A DNA stretch of 64,000 nucleotides from Palleronia sediminis (GCF_004358695.1 NZ_SNAA01000003.1:124001-188000), one strand, 5' to 3'. Positions 1 through 8,527 are shown, numbered from the stretch's first letter. Notes: generated by a model from the letters alone, not told the origin. A program made the numbers and translations.

Positions 1-159
1 CAGTCGGCCGAGGATCAGGCCGTGCGGGACGTGCGCAACCGCGCGGTGCGTGTCGCGGTCGAGGCCGCGCGCGAGGCGCTGCGCGAGCAGTCCGATGCCG
101 AACGCCAGAACCGCCTGATCGACCAGGCGATCGAGACGGTGGGCGCCAAGCTGCACTAG
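1..159 (+). CDS. atpF: ATP synthase F0 subunit b, C-terminal end (partial)
   Basis: Only the last 52 codons and a TAG stop are in the window. The peptide is an uninterrupted charged, alanine-rich helix with alternating Arg/Glu/Ala (for example VRDVRNRAVRVAVEAAREAL) and ends VGAKLH. This matches the membrane-distal stalk end of F-type ATP synthase b subunits, where it contacts the delta subunit and holds F1 against rotation. It could be b or b-prime, since the membrane anchor lies outside the window. A strong terminator follows 23 bases after the stop, so this is probably the last gene of its operon. Confidence 0.72.
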   Translation, partial: QSAEDQAVRDVRNRAVRVAVEAAREALREQSDAERQNRLIDQAIETVGAKLH

Positions 160-182
160 GCGGCGTTCCGGCGTGACCGATC

Positions 183-213
183 GAAAGGCCCGCGGCGACG
201 CGGGCCTTTCTTC
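183..213 (+). terminator. Rho-independent terminator after atpF
   Basis: A perfect 12-bp stem (GAAAGGCCCGCG at 183-194 and CGCGGGCCTTTC at 199-210) with a GCGA tetraloop is followed by TTCGTT. It lies just downstream of the partial atpF stop and reads correctly for the plus strand. Confidence 0.85.
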
Positions 214-244
214 GTTCCGGCCATCGCGATTGCCCCGCGGCACG

Positions 245-275
245 AAAAAGGCCCGCATCCTGGGGATGCGGGCCT
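245..275 (-). terminator. Rho-independent terminator of the OmpA-family gene
   Basis: An 11-bp perfect stem (GGCCCGCATCC at 250-260 and GGATGCGGGCC at 264-274) has a three-base loop. On the minus strand it is followed by five T residues (AAAAA at 245-249 on plus). It sits 25 bases past the stop of the minus-strand OmpA-family gene. Confidence 0.87.
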
Positions 276-298
276 CGATCTCTGGGCTGGCCGGCCTG

Positions 299-961
299 TC
301 AGCGGTTGTTCGGCGTAATGACGATCTGCACGCGCCGGTTCTGCGCCCGGCCCTCGGGGGTGAGATTCGAGGCGATGGGCTGCCGCTCGCCAAAGCCGAC
401 GGCGTTGACGCGCCGCTGCTGCACGCCGTTCTGGACGAGGATATTGGCGACCGAGGCTGCGCGCTGTTGCGACAGGTTCTCGTTATAGGCGGCCGAGCCG
501 GTGTTGTCGGTATGGCCCTGCACCGTGACCGAGCTCGACGGATACTTGATGAGGTTGCGCGCCAGCGTCATCAGGTCCGATTGCAGCGTCGGCGCGACCG
601 TCGCGCTATCGACGCGGAACAGGATATCCTGCGGCATCCGCACGATAAGCTGGTTGCCGGTGTTGATGACCTCGATCCGGCCATCGGCAAAGCCCGATCT
701 CAGGTCGCGCGCCTGCGCGTCGAGAAAGGCGCCGCCCGCGGCACCCGCGCCGCCCACCAGCGCCGCGCCGATGGCGGCGTTGCGCAGACGCTCGCCCTGG
801 TTGTCGGCACCGCGCGAGGCGCCGAGCCCGGCGCCCAGCACCGCACCGGCCAGTGCGCCGGTCTGGGTGCGCGAGAACTCGCCCGTGTTCTGGTTGACGC
901 AGGCACCGAGCGCGAGGAGCGCGGCGCTGCCGAGGAGAAGCGGAATCTTCAGAAGGGTCAT
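299..961 (-). CDS. OmpA-family outer-membrane lipoprotein with glycine-zipper segment
   Basis: A 220-residue lipoprotein predicted to tether the outer membrane to peptidoglycan. A signal peptide ends in a lipobox LGAC with the acylated Cys at residue 21. Residues about 35-80 are a glycine/alanine zipper (GALAGAVLGAGLG and similar) that may pack in or on the membrane. Residues about 105-220 form an OmpA C-terminal domain: GHTDNTG at 149-155, NLSQQRAASV at 162-171 and NRRV near 208. The Asp and Arg of these motifs bind diaminopimelate in the family. The ATG at 961 is chosen because GAGG lies 8 bases upstream and the signal peptide starts there. The architecture resembles YiaD. Single gene with its own terminator. 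Confidence 0.88.
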   Translation of the reverse strand: MTLLKIPLLLGSAALLALGACVNQNTGEFSRTQTGALAGAVLGAGLGASRGADNQGERLRNAAIGAALVGGAGAAGGAFLDAQARDLRSGFADGRIEVINTGNQLIVRMPQDILFRVDSATVAPTLQSDLMTLARNLIKYPSSSVTVQGHTDNTGSAAYNENLSQQRAASVANILVQNGVQQRRVNAVGFGERQPIASNLTPEGRAQNRRVQIVITPNNR

Positions 962-1065
962 GATAGCCTCAAGACGATAAGGGATGCACATCCTGAGGTG
1001 AGTCTTAGGCCCCGCGACAGAAAAACCCAACGCGAATCGCGCGCTCGGCGGGGCTTTGCCAAGGG

Positions 1066-1932
1066 TCAGCCGGTCCCGAAGCCGGTCGAGGCCGCCTCAT
1101 GCGCAAGGATGGCGCGCTTGACCGGCAGGCCCCAGTGATAGCCGCCGAGCCCGCCGGTCGCGCGGATGGCGCGGTGGCAGGGGATCAGCAGCGATACGGG
1201 ATTGCGCCCGACCGCCGTGCCGACGGCCCGCACCGCGCGGGGTGCGCCGATCGCACCGGCGATCTCGCCATAGGTGGTGACATGGCCGGTGGGAATCCGC
1301 AGCAGAGCCTCCCACACCTTGATCTGAAAGGGCGCGCCGATGAGGTGCAGCCGCGTCTCGGCCGGCCGCCCGTCGAGCGTCGCGGCAAAGCCTTCGATAT
1401 GGGGGGCGAGCGCGGCGGCATCCTCGACAAAGCGTGCATTCGGCCAACGGCCGCAGAGATCCCGCATGGCCGCCTCGGGGCCGGTTTCCGCGGTAAAGGC
1501 AAGCCCGCACAGCCCCCGGTCGGTCGCCATGGCGATCATCGGGCCAAAGGGGCCGTCGGCGCTTGCGTGGCGGATCGTCAGCCCCGCGCCCTTGCGCGCA
1601 TAGTCGCCGGGGCTCATCGCCTCCCAGCGCAGGAACAGGTCGTGCAGACGCCCCGTCCCCGAAAGCCCCGTCTCGTCCGCGGTGGCCAGCGTCGTGAACC
1701 GCGCGTCGAGCAGCGCCTTGGCATGGCCCAGCGTCAGGTATTGCTGGAACCGCTTGGGACTGATCCCCGCCCAGCGCGAAAAGACGCGCTGGAAATGGGC
1801 GGGGCTGAGGTTCATCTCGTCGGCGATCTGGTCGAGGCTGAGATCGCGCCCCGCGTCGAGACGCTCGATGGCGCGGCGCATGAGGGGCCAGTAATAGCCC
1901 TGTTCGAGCGGGGGGGCGGGATGAGCAACCAT
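1066..1932 (-). CDS. ada: Ada-like AraC regulator fused to methylated-DNA--protein-cysteine methyltransferase
   Basis: A 288-residue fusion. Residues about 15-115 are an AraC-type DNA-binding domain with two helix-turn-helix units (LSLDQIADEMNLSPAHFQRV at 31-50; second near 85-110). Residues about 120-285 are an O6-alkylguanine-DNA alkyltransferase domain with active-site motif IPCHRAI, acceptor Cys252. The protein should remove alkyl groups from O6-guanine and regulate the alkylation response. The N-terminal zinc phosphotriester domain of E. coli Ada is absent, so sensing of methylphosphotriesters is not expected. It is divergent from nth, another DNA-repair gene, with 93 bases between starts, so the two may share a control region. 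Confidence 0.88.
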   Translation of the reverse strand: MVAHPAPPLEQGYYWPLMRRAIERLDAGRDLSLDQIADEMNLSPAHFQRVFSRWAGISPKRFQQYLTLGHAKALLDARFTTLATADETGLSGTGRLHDLFLRWEAMSPGDYARKGAGLTIRHASADGPFGPMIAMATDRGLCGLAFTAETGPEAAMRDLCGRWPNARFVEDAAALAPHIEGFAATLDGRPAETRLHLIGAPFQIKVWEALLRIPTGHVTTYGEIAGAIGAPRAVRAVGTAVGRNPVSLLIPCHRAIRATGGLGGYHWGLPVKRAILAHEAASTGFGTG

Positions 1933-2025
1933 GACACCGAGCCTATCCGCCCGCTGCATCGGCCGCGACCCGGAACCTGCGCCAACGGCTTGCCTCGGCG
2001 CATCCGGCGGGGCAAGAGGGCGGCG

Positions 2026-2673
2026 ATGCCGAAACCCTTGCCATATGCCACGCAGGTCGAGATCTTTACCCGCTTTCGCGAGGCCGAGCCCGAGCCCGTG
2101 GGCGAGCTTCATCACCTCAACGCCTATACGCTGGTCGTGGCCGTGGCCCTGTCGGCGCAGGCCACCGATGCGGGGGTGAACCGCGCGACCGGCCCGCTTT
2201 TCGCCGTGGCCGACACGCCCGAAAAGATGCTGGCCCTGGGCGAGGCGGGGCTGATCGAGCATATCAAGTCCATCGGGCTCTACCGCAACAAGGCCCGCAA
2301 CGTCATCGCGCTGAGCCGCATCCTCCACGAGGAATATGGCGGCGAGGTGCCGGCCTCGCGCGCGGCACTCGAGGCGCTGCCGGGCGTCGGTCGCAAGACC
2401 GCCAATGTCGTGCTGAACATGTGGTTCCGCCATCCCGCGCAGGCGGTCGACACCCATATCTTTCGCGTCGGCAACCGCACCCGGATCGCCCCCGGCAAGG
2501 ATGTCGTCGCCGTCGAGCGCGCCATCGAGGACAACGTGCCCGCGCCCTTCCAGCTTCACGCGCATCACTGGCTGATCCTGCACGGGCGCTATGTGTGCGT
2601 CGCGCGCAAGCCGAAATGCGGCGCCTGCCTGATCGCCGACCTTTGCCCCTACCCGGAGAAGACACTGCCATGA
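2026..2673 (+). CDS. nth: Endonuclease III
   Basis: A 215-residue DNA glycosylase/AP lyase for oxidised pyrimidines in base-excision repair. Visible features are the helix-hairpin-helix LEALPGVGRKTANVVL with catalytic Lys124, the catalytic Asp in VDTHIFRV (Asp142), and a C-terminal 4Fe-4S cluster of spacing C-x6-C-x2-C-x5-C at Cys191, 198, 201 and 207. The ATG at 2026 has AAGAGGG just upstream and matches the usual start of family members. An in-frame ATG at 1921 would add 35 Pro/Arg-rich residues and overlap the divergent ada start, so it is less likely. The stop overlaps the next ATG (ATGA). Confidence 0.95.
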   Translation: MPKPLPYATQVEIFTRFREAEPEPVGELHHLNAYTLVVAVALSAQATDAGVNRATGPLFAVADTPEKMLALGEAGLIEHIKSIGLYRNKARNVIALSRILHEEYGGEVPASRAALEALPGVGRKTANVVLNMWFRHPAQAVDTHIFRVGNRTRIAPGKDVVAVERAIEDNVPAPFQLHAHHWLILHGRYVCVARKPKCGACLIADLCPYPEKTLP

Positions 2674-3653
2674 GCTATGACGTCATCGGAATCGGAAACG
2701 CCATGGTGGATGTGATCGGCCATGCCGACGATGCGTTCCTCGACCGCATGAAGATCGAAAAGGGCATCATGCAACTGGTCGAACGCGACCGCGCCGAAGA
2801 GCTCTACGCCGCGATGACCGACCGCACCGAGACGCCGGGCGGATCGGTGGCCAATACCATCGCGGGGCTGGGACGGCTGGGGATGGCCTCGGCCTTTCTG
2901 GGCAAGGTGGCCGACGACGCGCTGGGGCGTGCCTATGCCGCCGGGATGGAGGAGTTCGGGATCGGCTTTCCCAACCGCCCCGTTCCGGGGGGCGAGACGC
3001 CGACCTCGCGCTGCATGATATTCGTCTCGCCCGACGGCGAACGCTCGATGAATACCTATCTCGGCGCGGGGGCCGATTTCTCGCGCGAGGGCGTTCCGCC
3101 CGAGGCGTTCCGCAACGGCCGCATCCTGTTTCTCGAGGGCTACCTGTTCGACAAGCCAGAGGGAAAGGGCGCCTTTCTCGAGGCGGCCCGGCTGATGCAC
3201 GAGGCGGGCGGCGAGGCCGGCATCACCCTATCGGACCCGTTCTGCTGCGAACGCCACCGCGACGATTTCCAGGGGCTTCTGACCGGCGAGATGGATTTCG
3301 TCATCGGCAACGAGGCCGAGTGGACGACGCTTTACGATTGCGACCTCGACACGGCGCTGGATCGTGCGGCGGCGGCCTGCCGCACCGTGGTCTGCACCCG
3401 CTCGGACGATCCGGTTCTCATCCTGCGCGACGGCACCCGGACCGAGATCCCCGTGACGCGCGTCACCCCCGTCGATGCTACCGGGGCGGGCGACCAGTTC
3501 GCGGCCGGGTTCATCTATGGCTATGCCTCGGGGCGCGACATGGAGACTTGCGGGCGCATGGGTGTGCTCGCCGGGGCCGAGGTGATCGGCCATATCGGCC
3601 CGCGCCCCGAACGTGACATGGCCGCGCTGTTCCGGGCCGAAGGGCTGCTCTGA
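2670..3653 (+). CDS. PfkB-family carbohydrate/adenosine kinase
   Basis: A 327-residue ribokinase-fold kinase. It carries the N-terminal PfkB signature around GGSVANTIAGLGRLG (57-71) and the C-terminal signature DATGAGDQFAAGF with catalytic Asp274 and the anion hole GAG. Relatives in Rhodobacterales are annotated as adenosine kinase, so ATP-dependent phosphorylation of adenosine to AMP is the best guess, but ribokinase-type sugar specificity cannot be excluded. It is translationally coupled to nth by an ATGA overlap. It converges on the pxp operon, with 16 bases between stops. Confidence 0.85.
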   Translation: MSYDVIGIGNAMVDVIGHADDAFLDRMKIEKGIMQLVERDRAEELYAAMTDRTETPGGSVANTIAGLGRLGMASAFLGKVADDALGRAYAAGMEEFGIGFPNRPVPGGETPTSRCMIFVSPDGERSMNTYLGAGADFSREGVPPEAFRNGRILFLEGYLFDKPEGKGAFLEAARLMHEAGGEAGITLSDPFCCERHRDDFQGLLTGEMDFVIGNEAEWTTLYDCDLDTALDRAAAACRTVVCTRSDDPVLILRDGTRTEIPVTRVTPVDATGAGDQFAAGFIYGYASGRDMETCGRMGVLAGAEVIGHIGPRPERDMAALFRAEGLL

Positions 3654-3669
3654 CAGGGGCAAGCGCCGC

Positions 3670-4425
3670 TCAGAACGGGGCGAGCGTGATTCCGTCGGCT
3701 TCGAGCCGCGCGCGGAGCTTGCGCGCGGCCTCGACCGCCGACGGCTCGTCGCCATGCAGGCAAACCGTGTCGATGCGCGTCTCGATGCGCTTGCCCGACG
3801 CGGTGACGATGGCCCCCTCGCGGATCATGTCGGATATGCGCGCCGCCGCCTCGTCGGCATCGGGGATCATCGCGCCGGGCTGTCCGCGCGGGATCAGCGT
3901 GCCATCCTCGGCATAGCCGCGATCGGCGAAAACTTCGGCGGCGAAATCGGCCCCCAGCGCCTCGGCCGCCTGCTGCATCGGTGTCGCGGCCAGCACCATC
4001 AGAACGAGGTCGGGGTCGACCTCCAGCGCGGCGGCATAGGCGTGCCGCGCCAGTTCGCCATCCACGCTCGCCATGTTGCTGAGCGCGCCGTGCAGCTTGA
4101 GATGGCGCACCCGGCCGCCCGCGGCCCGCGCCATCGCCTGTGCCGCGCCAAGCTGGTATTGCACCATCCGCCCGACGCTCTCGGGGTCCATTTTCATCTG
4201 GCGCCGCCCGAACCCCTGGAGATCGGGAAAACCCGGATGCGCGCCGATATTCACCCCGCGCGCCACGGCCGCCTGCATGGTCGCGGCCATCGTGTCCCAA
4301 TCGCCCGCGTGAAAGCCGCAGGCGATATTGGCCGAGGTGACGATACCCAATAGCGCCGCGTCATCGCCCATGCGCCAGGGGCCGAATCCCTCGCCCATGT
4401 CGGCGTTCAGGTCGATGCGGGTCAT
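3670..4425 (-). CDS. pxpA: 5-oxoprolinase subunit A (LamB/YcsF family)
   Basis: A 251-residue LamB/YcsF protein, subunit A of the ATP-dependent 5-oxoprolinase PxpABC, which opens 5-oxoproline to glutamate. Family hallmarks are the N-terminal LNADMGEGFG, the segment SANIACGFHAGD, GAHPGFPD and the late motif VCLHGDEP. The start overlaps the pxpC stop in a TCAT (ATGA) arrangement. The order on the minus strand is pxpB, pxpC, pxpA, with both junctions overlapping. The subunits are therefore probably made from one message in a coupled way. Confidence 0.93.
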   Translation of the reverse strand: MTRIDLNADMGEGFGPWRMGDDAALLGIVTSANIACGFHAGDWDTMAATMQAAVARGVNIGAHPGFPDLQGFGRRQMKMDPESVGRMVQYQLGAAQAMARAAGGRVRHLKLHGALSNMASVDGELARHAYAAALEVDPDLVLMVLAATPMQQAAEALGADFAAEVFADRGYAEDGTLIPRGQPGAMIPDADEAAARISDMIREGAIVTASGKRIETRIDTVCLHGDEPSAVEAARKLRARLEADGITLAPF

Positions 4426-5441
4426 GCAGGCTCCTCCTGGTCGGGGCGTCCGGCGGTGACGCCCGAGATAAGCTGGTAGGACCCCAGGTCGTCCATGTCG
4501 CGGGGGTCGCGGACGAGGGGCCGGACCCGCCGCCGCAGATCGGCCAGTTGCGCCGCCTCGTCCTTGTGGCGGGCAAGCGCCGCATCGATCCCGTCAAAGC
4601 GGAACCGCAGCGTCGCCCCCGGCGGGCATTGCAGCGCGCGGGGCAGGTCCATCGGCGCGATCGCCCCGATCCGGGGATAACCGCCCGTCGTCTGGCATTC
4701 CGGCCCGAGCAGATAGGGCGTGCCATCCCCGGCCATCTGGATATCGCCGGGCGTCACGATCTCGGAAATAAGCGAGAGCTGTCCGGCAGTGGCGAAAACG
4801 GGACCGTCATGGTCGAGCCGCGTGCCCTGCCGGCTGCTGCGGGGCGAGCGGGTGAACACCGTCGCGGCAAAGCGCGCACGGGTCTCGGCATCAAAAAGCG
4901 CGGTATGGGCTGAAGGCAAGAGCGACAGCTCGCCCCCCGAGAACCGATCCGCGACGTCGAGCACCCGGTTCACCGCGTCCCCGCGATCCGCCCCGATCTC
5001 GAGCGTCTCGCCCGGCGCGAGCATGGCACCGATCCCGGCGGTCAGATGGGCCGAGAGGCTGCCTAGCCGCGGGGCACCCGCGATCCCCCCGCCAAACGAC
5101 ACATAGCTCCAGACGCCGTGCCCGTGCCCGTCCAGCGTCAGCGTATCGCCCGCCTCGATCCAATGGACCGCGTTCCATGTCAGCGCCCGCCCGCCCGACT
5201 GCGCGCGCATGGGCGCGCCGGTCAGCGCAACGCGCAGCGGGGCATCGCCGGTCAGCCGCGTGCGCCCGCCTGCGAGTTCGAGCGCGGCGCCAATCTCGCC
5301 CCCGACCAGCGCGGCAGCCTCGAGCAGCGCGAGTCGGTCCGCGGCCCCGCCGCGCGACAGGCCCTGCGCGACAAAGCCCCTGCGCCCCATGTCCTGAACC
5401 GTGGCGCCGGGCCCCACGGCGTCAAGCGTGACGCGCGTCAT
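4422..5441 (-). CDS. pxpC: 5-oxoprolinase subunit C (biotin-dependent carboxyltransferase-like)
   Basis: A 339-residue KipA/PxpC protein. It begins with the family signature VGPGATVQDMGRRGFVAQGL and SRGGAADR. The middle has WSYVSFGGGIAGAPRLGS, and the later part has GPVFATAGQLSLISEIVTPG and GPECQTTGGYPRIG, all typical of the C subunit that works with PxpA and PxpB on 5-oxoproline. The ATG at 5441 overlaps the pxpB stop by four bases, which fixes the start. The sequence is also related to the carboxyltransferase half of urea amidolyase, but the gene neighbours favour 5-oxoprolinase. Confidence 0.93.
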   Translation of the reverse strand: MTRVTLDAVGPGATVQDMGRRGFVAQGLSRGGAADRLALLEAAALVGGEIGAALELAGGRTRLTGDAPLRVALTGAPMRAQSGGRALTWNAVHWIEAGDTLTLDGHGHGVWSYVSFGGGIAGAPRLGSLSAHLTAGIGAMLAPGETLEIGADRGDAVNRVLDVADRFSGGELSLLPSAHTALFDAETRARFAATVFTRSPRSSRQGTRLDHDGPVFATAGQLSLISEIVTPGDIQMAGDGTPYLLGPECQTTGGYPRIGAIAPMDLPRALQCPPGATLRFRFDGIDAALARHKDEAAQLADLRRRVRPLVRDPRDMDDLGSYQLISGVTAGRPDQEEPA

Positions 5442-6193
5442 TCCAGCACCTCGCATGTCGCGCCGCCGTCCGGCCCGGCAAGCCGGTCGTATTCGTCCAC
5501 CGAAACCGGGGCAAAACGGATCTCGTCGCCCGGCGTGAACGGGATCGGCGCCGCGGGGTCGTCGGGGCGGAACGGCGCGAACCTGGTGTGGCCGACCTGC
5601 CGCCAGCCCGTCGGCGCGGATGTCGCGAATATGATCGCCTGCCGCACCGCGACCACCACCGCGCCTTGGGGCACGCGCGGGGTCAGATCGCTCTGGCGGG
5701 GGATGTTCCAATGCTCGGGCAACTGGCCAAGATAGGCCTGACCGGGCGCGAACCCGAGTGCCAGCGCGCGCAGGGGGCGGGCGCAAAGCTCGTCGATGGC
5801 CCGCCTGCGCGACAGGCCCGCCGCGGCCGCGGCATCGTCGAGCTGGGGGGCATGTTCGCCCTCGAAACAGACCGGAACGGTCCAGAGCCGCCTCCCCGCG
5901 GGAAGCGGCGGATCGACGAGATCGACCTGCCCCAGAAGCTCGCGCAGCCGCTCGGCCAACATGTCCGGCGCGAGGGCGACGGGGTCGAAGGCGACATAGG
6001 CCGAGGCGAGCGAGCTTGCCGTTTCCTCGACCCCTTCCCAACCCTGCGCGTCGATGGCGGCGCGAAAGGTCAGCGCGGCGCGGTTGGCGGCATCGTCGAG
6101 CCGGTCGGCAAAGGTGACGAGCATTCCGCCAAGGCCGACATGCGTCAGCCGCGGAAGCGGATCTAGGGCAGGGCTGGCGGGATCGGGCGGCAC
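5438..6193 (-). CDS. pxpB: 5-oxoprolinase subunit B (KipI family)
   Basis: A KipI/PxpB protein of about 251 residues, first gene of the pxpBCA operon. Typical features are the early VGLGGMLVTFAD, the TVPVCFEGEHAPQLDD segment, and the central FAPGQAYLGQLPE followed by PRVPQGAVVVA. I place the start at GTG 6193 because AAAAGG lies just upstream. The longer alternative, TTG at 6229, would put the first codon inside the likely -10 element at 6229-6234. The stop overlaps pxpC. The start remains the least certain point. Confidence 0.88.
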   Translation of the reverse strand: MPPDPASPALDPLPRLTHVGLGGMLVTFADRLDDAANRAALTFRAAIDAQGWEGVEETASSLASAYVAFDPVALAPDMLAERLRELLGQVDLVDPPLPAGRRLWTVPVCFEGEHAPQLDDAAAAAGLSRRRAIDELCARPLRALALGFAPGQAYLGQLPEHWNIPRQSDLTPRVPQGAVVVAVRQAIIFATSAPTGWRQVGHTRFAPFRPDDPAAPIPFTPGDEIRFAPVSVDEYDRLAGPDGGATCEVLE

Positions 6194-6228
6194 CGCGGCA
6201 CCTTTTCGGGTCGGTACGAACGCCGCCA

Positions 6229-6257
6229 ATCTCGGGGTTCAAAGTGCCGCTTGTCAA
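6229..6257 (-). promoter_or_regulatory. Possible sigma-70 promoter of pxpBCA
   Basis: On the minus strand a perfect TTGACA (plus positions 6252-6257) is followed after 17 bases by CGAGAT (6229-6234). The spacing is ideal but the -10 is weak. The predicted transcript start near 6222 would leave a leader of about 28 bases before the GTG at 6193. Confidence 0.4.
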
Positions 6258-6423
6258 TGCCGCCCGCGCCCTGCCACGACCCGTCGCGCGGGTCGGACCG
6301 CTTGAATGCCGCGCGGCTTTGTGGACAGAAAAGACCGATGAGCCGCGTCGCAAGAGCCACCCCGCCGACCCCAAGGCGTAGCCGATATGCCCACGGGCAC
6401 CGGGGCGCGTCCGGCCGCGCGCG

Positions 6424-7047
6424 ATGAGGATGACCCCGGACCATGTGTCGGCGCTCGACGATATCCTGCGCTGGCGGCGCGACGTGCGGCATTTCCGGCC
6501 CGATCCACTTGCGCCCGAGCTGCTGGATCGTTTGCGCCGGCAGATGGATCTTGCCCCCTCGGTCGGCAATTCGCGGCCCTGGCGCGTGATGCAGGTCGAG
6601 GATCCCGCGCGCCGCGCCGGGATCATCGCCAGTTTTGAAAGCTGCAACCGGCGCGCGGCCCGAGAGTATTCCGGCGACGCGCGCCGCGACTACCTCGCCC
6701 TCAAGCTGGCGGGGTTGCGCGAGGCCCCGGTTCACCTCGCGGTCTTCACCGACATGGCCGTCGAAGAGGGGCGGGGGCTCGGGCGGCAAACCATGCCCGA
6801 GGCCCTCGGCTATTCGACCGTGATGGCGATCCACACGCTCTGGCTGGCCGCGCGGGCCGAGAATGTCGGGTTGGGCTGGGTCTCGATCCTCGATCCGGCC
6901 GAAGCCGGCGCGATCCTCGGCGCCCCGCCGACATGGGCGCTGGCGGGATACCTGTGCCTCGGTTACCCCTTGCACGAGACCGATACGCCGCTGCTGCACG
7001 AGACCGGCTGGCAGGAAACGAAAGTGACGGACTGGCGGATCGTCTGA
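6424..7047 (+). CDS. bluB: 5,6-dimethylbenzimidazole synthase
   Basis: A 207-residue nitroreductase-fold protein of the BluB type, which converts reduced FMN to 5,6-dimethylbenzimidazole, the lower ligand of vitamin B12. Diagnostic stretches are WRRDVRHF (17-24), LAPSVGNSRPWR (41-52), the KLAGLREAPVHL segment, and GLGWVSILDP in the last third. These separate BluB from ordinary nitroreductases. The gene stands alone between pxpB (divergent) and tRNA-Ala (convergent). I looked for a cobalamin riboswitch upstream and did not find a B12 box. ATG at 6430 is an alternative start two codons in. Confidence 0.9.
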   Translation: MRMTPDHVSALDDILRWRRDVRHFRPDPLAPELLDRLRRQMDLAPSVGNSRPWRVMQVEDPARRAGIIASFESCNRRAAREYSGDARRDYLALKLAGLREAPVHLAVFTDMAVEEGRGLGRQTMPEALGYSTVMAIHTLWLAARAENVGLGWVSILDPAEAGAILGAPPTWALAGYLCLGYPLHETDTPLLHETGWQETKVTDWRIV

Positions 7048-7158
7048 CCTCGGGCGGCGAGGTGTTGCCGGTGCAAGGTCCGGGCCGTGATCCGCTGCAG
7101 CATCAGATCCGTATAGCGAGGGCGAATGCTCTGCATAAACGCTTGGAATAAAGGGAAA

Positions 7159-7234
7159 TGGTGGAGCCTAGCGGGATCGAACCGCTGACCTCCTGCATGC
7201 CATGCAGGCGCTCTCCCAGCTGAGCTAAGGCCCC
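7159..7234 (-). tRNA. tRNA-Ala (anticodon GGC)
   Basis: A 76-base cloverleaf ending in an encoded CCA. The acceptor starts GGGGCCT. The D arm is AGCTCAGCTGGGAGAGCG. The anticodon arm is CCTGC-ATGGCAT-GCAGG with loop anticodon GGC at the correct place after T33. The T arm contains GGTTCGATCC. It follows the FYDLN acidic protein gene on the same strand. Confidence 0.97.
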
Positions 7235-7238
7235 GTGT

Positions 7239-7265
7239 GACGCCGCGTGTGCAGCGTGCGGCGTC
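7239..7265 (-). other. Inverted repeat between the FYDLN gene and tRNA-Ala
   Basis: GACGCCGC (7239-7246) and GCGGCGTC (7258-7265) form a perfect 8-bp stem with an 11-base loop, immediately 5' of the tRNA on the minus strand. There is no T tract. It may be a weak terminator for the upstream protein gene or a processing structure in a joint transcript. Confidence 0.35.
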
Positions 7266-7321
7266 TCTAGAAGATGGTGCGGGGCAGTTCAAGCGGAAAA
7301 GAGACCCGCCCCGTCAGTTTG

Positions 7322-7663
7322 TCAGTCGTCGTTATCGTCGGCCACGTCGGCGATCTCGTCGAGGGACACGTTGTCCTCGTCGTCGTCATCCTCGAGCACG
7401 TCGTCGCCCAGATCCACGTCGGTCTGGTTCGGGCTGTCGGCATCGGCGTCATCGTCGAGTACGATATCGTCGTCCTCGGTCTGATCGTCCTTGCGGCTGT
7501 TGCGGTCGGCCTTGTCGGCGACCATGGTGCGGCCACCCTTGCCGGTGTCGATCTGGACGACCTCGCCGGTATAGGGGCTCACGATCGGGGTGCGGTTCAG
7601 GTCGTAGAACCGCTTGCCGGTGGTCGGGCAGACGCGTTTCGTCCCCCATTCTTCCTTGGGCAT
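7322..7663 (-). CDS. TIGR02300-family FYDLN acidic protein
   Basis: A 113-residue conserved alphaproteobacterial protein of unknown function. The N-terminal part has GTKRVCPTTGKRFYDLNRTP, including the family-naming FYDLN at residues 19-23 and one Cys that could belong to a metal-binding site. From about residue 58 on it is extremely acidic, with long Asp/Glu runs, and probably disordered. The ATG at 7663 has GAGAGGAA upstream. A larger reading frame upstream is not needed, because the family starts at MPKEEWGTKR. The strong negative charge suggests binding to a basic partner, but no function is established. Confidence 0.9.
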   Translation of the reverse strand: MPKEEWGTKRVCPTTGKRFYDLNRTPIVSPYTGEVVQIDTGKGGRTMVADKADRNSRKDDQTEDDDIVLDDDADADSPNQTDVDLGDDVLEDDDDEDNVSLDEIADVADDNDD

Positions 7664-7774
7664 GGGCTTCCTCTCGGGTTCCGGGATCGCAGCCGGGTGC
7701 CACAGCCCCCGAGCCTTGTCAAAGGCTTTCGCGCAAGGCTGGCGGCCGCCGCGTGCAATCGCTAGATCGCCCAT

Positions 7775-8470
7775 ATGGGTGGACCGGACGACAATGTGAA
7801 GACCGTGCCGGGCGCGCCGGACCTTTCGGTGCGGCTGCGCCGGTCGGGACGCGCGCGGCGGATCACGCTGTCGGTGCGCCGCGTGGGCGGCGAAGCGGTG
7901 CTATCGATCCCCAAAGGAGTCAGCGATGCCGATGCCCTGGCCTTTGCGGCGTCGCGCGCGGATTTCCTGCGGCGCCATATCGAGGCCGCCTGCCGCCCGT
8001 GTCCCGTGGGGATCGGCACCGTCCTGCGGGTCGGCGGCGAGCCGGTCGAGGTCGTGCGCGGCGTCCGGCGCGGACGGGGGCCCGGAACGCTGGGCGTGAT
8101 CGCCGGGCCGGTCGGGCCTCAGGTCGCGCGGGTCTTGCGCGACGAGGCGGCCGCGTCGCTCGGGCCCGCGGTCGCGCGCCACGCAGCGGCGTTGGGGCGG
8201 TCGGCCCCGCCGATCCGCCTGCGCGACACGAAATCGCGCTGGGGGTCGTGTTCGGGGCGCGGGGGGCTGATGTTCTCGTGGCGGCTGATCCTCGCGCCGC
8301 CGCCCGTGCTCGACTATGTCGCCGCGCATGAGGTGGCGCATCTCGAGCAGATGAACCATTCGCCGGCCTTCTGGGCCGTGGTCGCACGGCTCGACCCGGA
8401 CCATCGCGCCGCGCAGGACTGGCTCAGGGCAAAGGGCGGTTCGCTTTTCGCGCTCGATTTCACCGGCTGA
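7775..8470 (+). CDS. YgjP-like (DUF45) M48-type metallopeptidase
   Basis: A 231-residue putative zinc metallopeptidase. The N-terminal half is a variable beta-rich domain containing VRLRRSGRARRITLSVR, typical of YgjP/DUF45. The C-terminal half has the family motif DTKSRWGSCS and the zinc site HEVAHLEQMNHSPAFW, where the two His and the Glu of HExxH are intact. No signal peptide is seen, so it should be cytoplasmic. Physiological substrates of this family are not known. It starts 111 bases from the divergent FYDLN gene. Confidence 0.88.
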   Translation: MGGPDDNVKTVPGAPDLSVRLRRSGRARRITLSVRRVGGEAVLSIPKGVSDADALAFAASRADFLRRHIEAACRPCPVGIGTVLRVGGEPVEVVRGVRRGRGPGTLGVIAGPVGPQVARVLRDEAAASLGPAVARHAAALGRSAPPIRLRDTKSRWGSCSGRGGLMFSWRLILAPPPVLDYVAAHEVAHLEQMNHSPAFWAVVARLDPDHRAAQDWLRAKGGSLFALDFTG

Positions 8471-8527
8471 CGCGGCCTCGGGGCGGGGCGCTTGACGGGG
8501 CGCGGCGGGGGCAGCAGTCTGCGCCTC

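Noticed and set aside
1921-2025. Longer nth starting at ATG 1921
   Set aside because: The added 35 residues are Pro/Arg-rich and unlike the family, they overlap the divergent ada start, and the ATG at 2026 has a good ribosome site.
6230-6423. Cobalamin riboswitch upstream of bluB
   Set aside because: I looked for the B12-box core (AGCC...GGAGACC-like) and found none.
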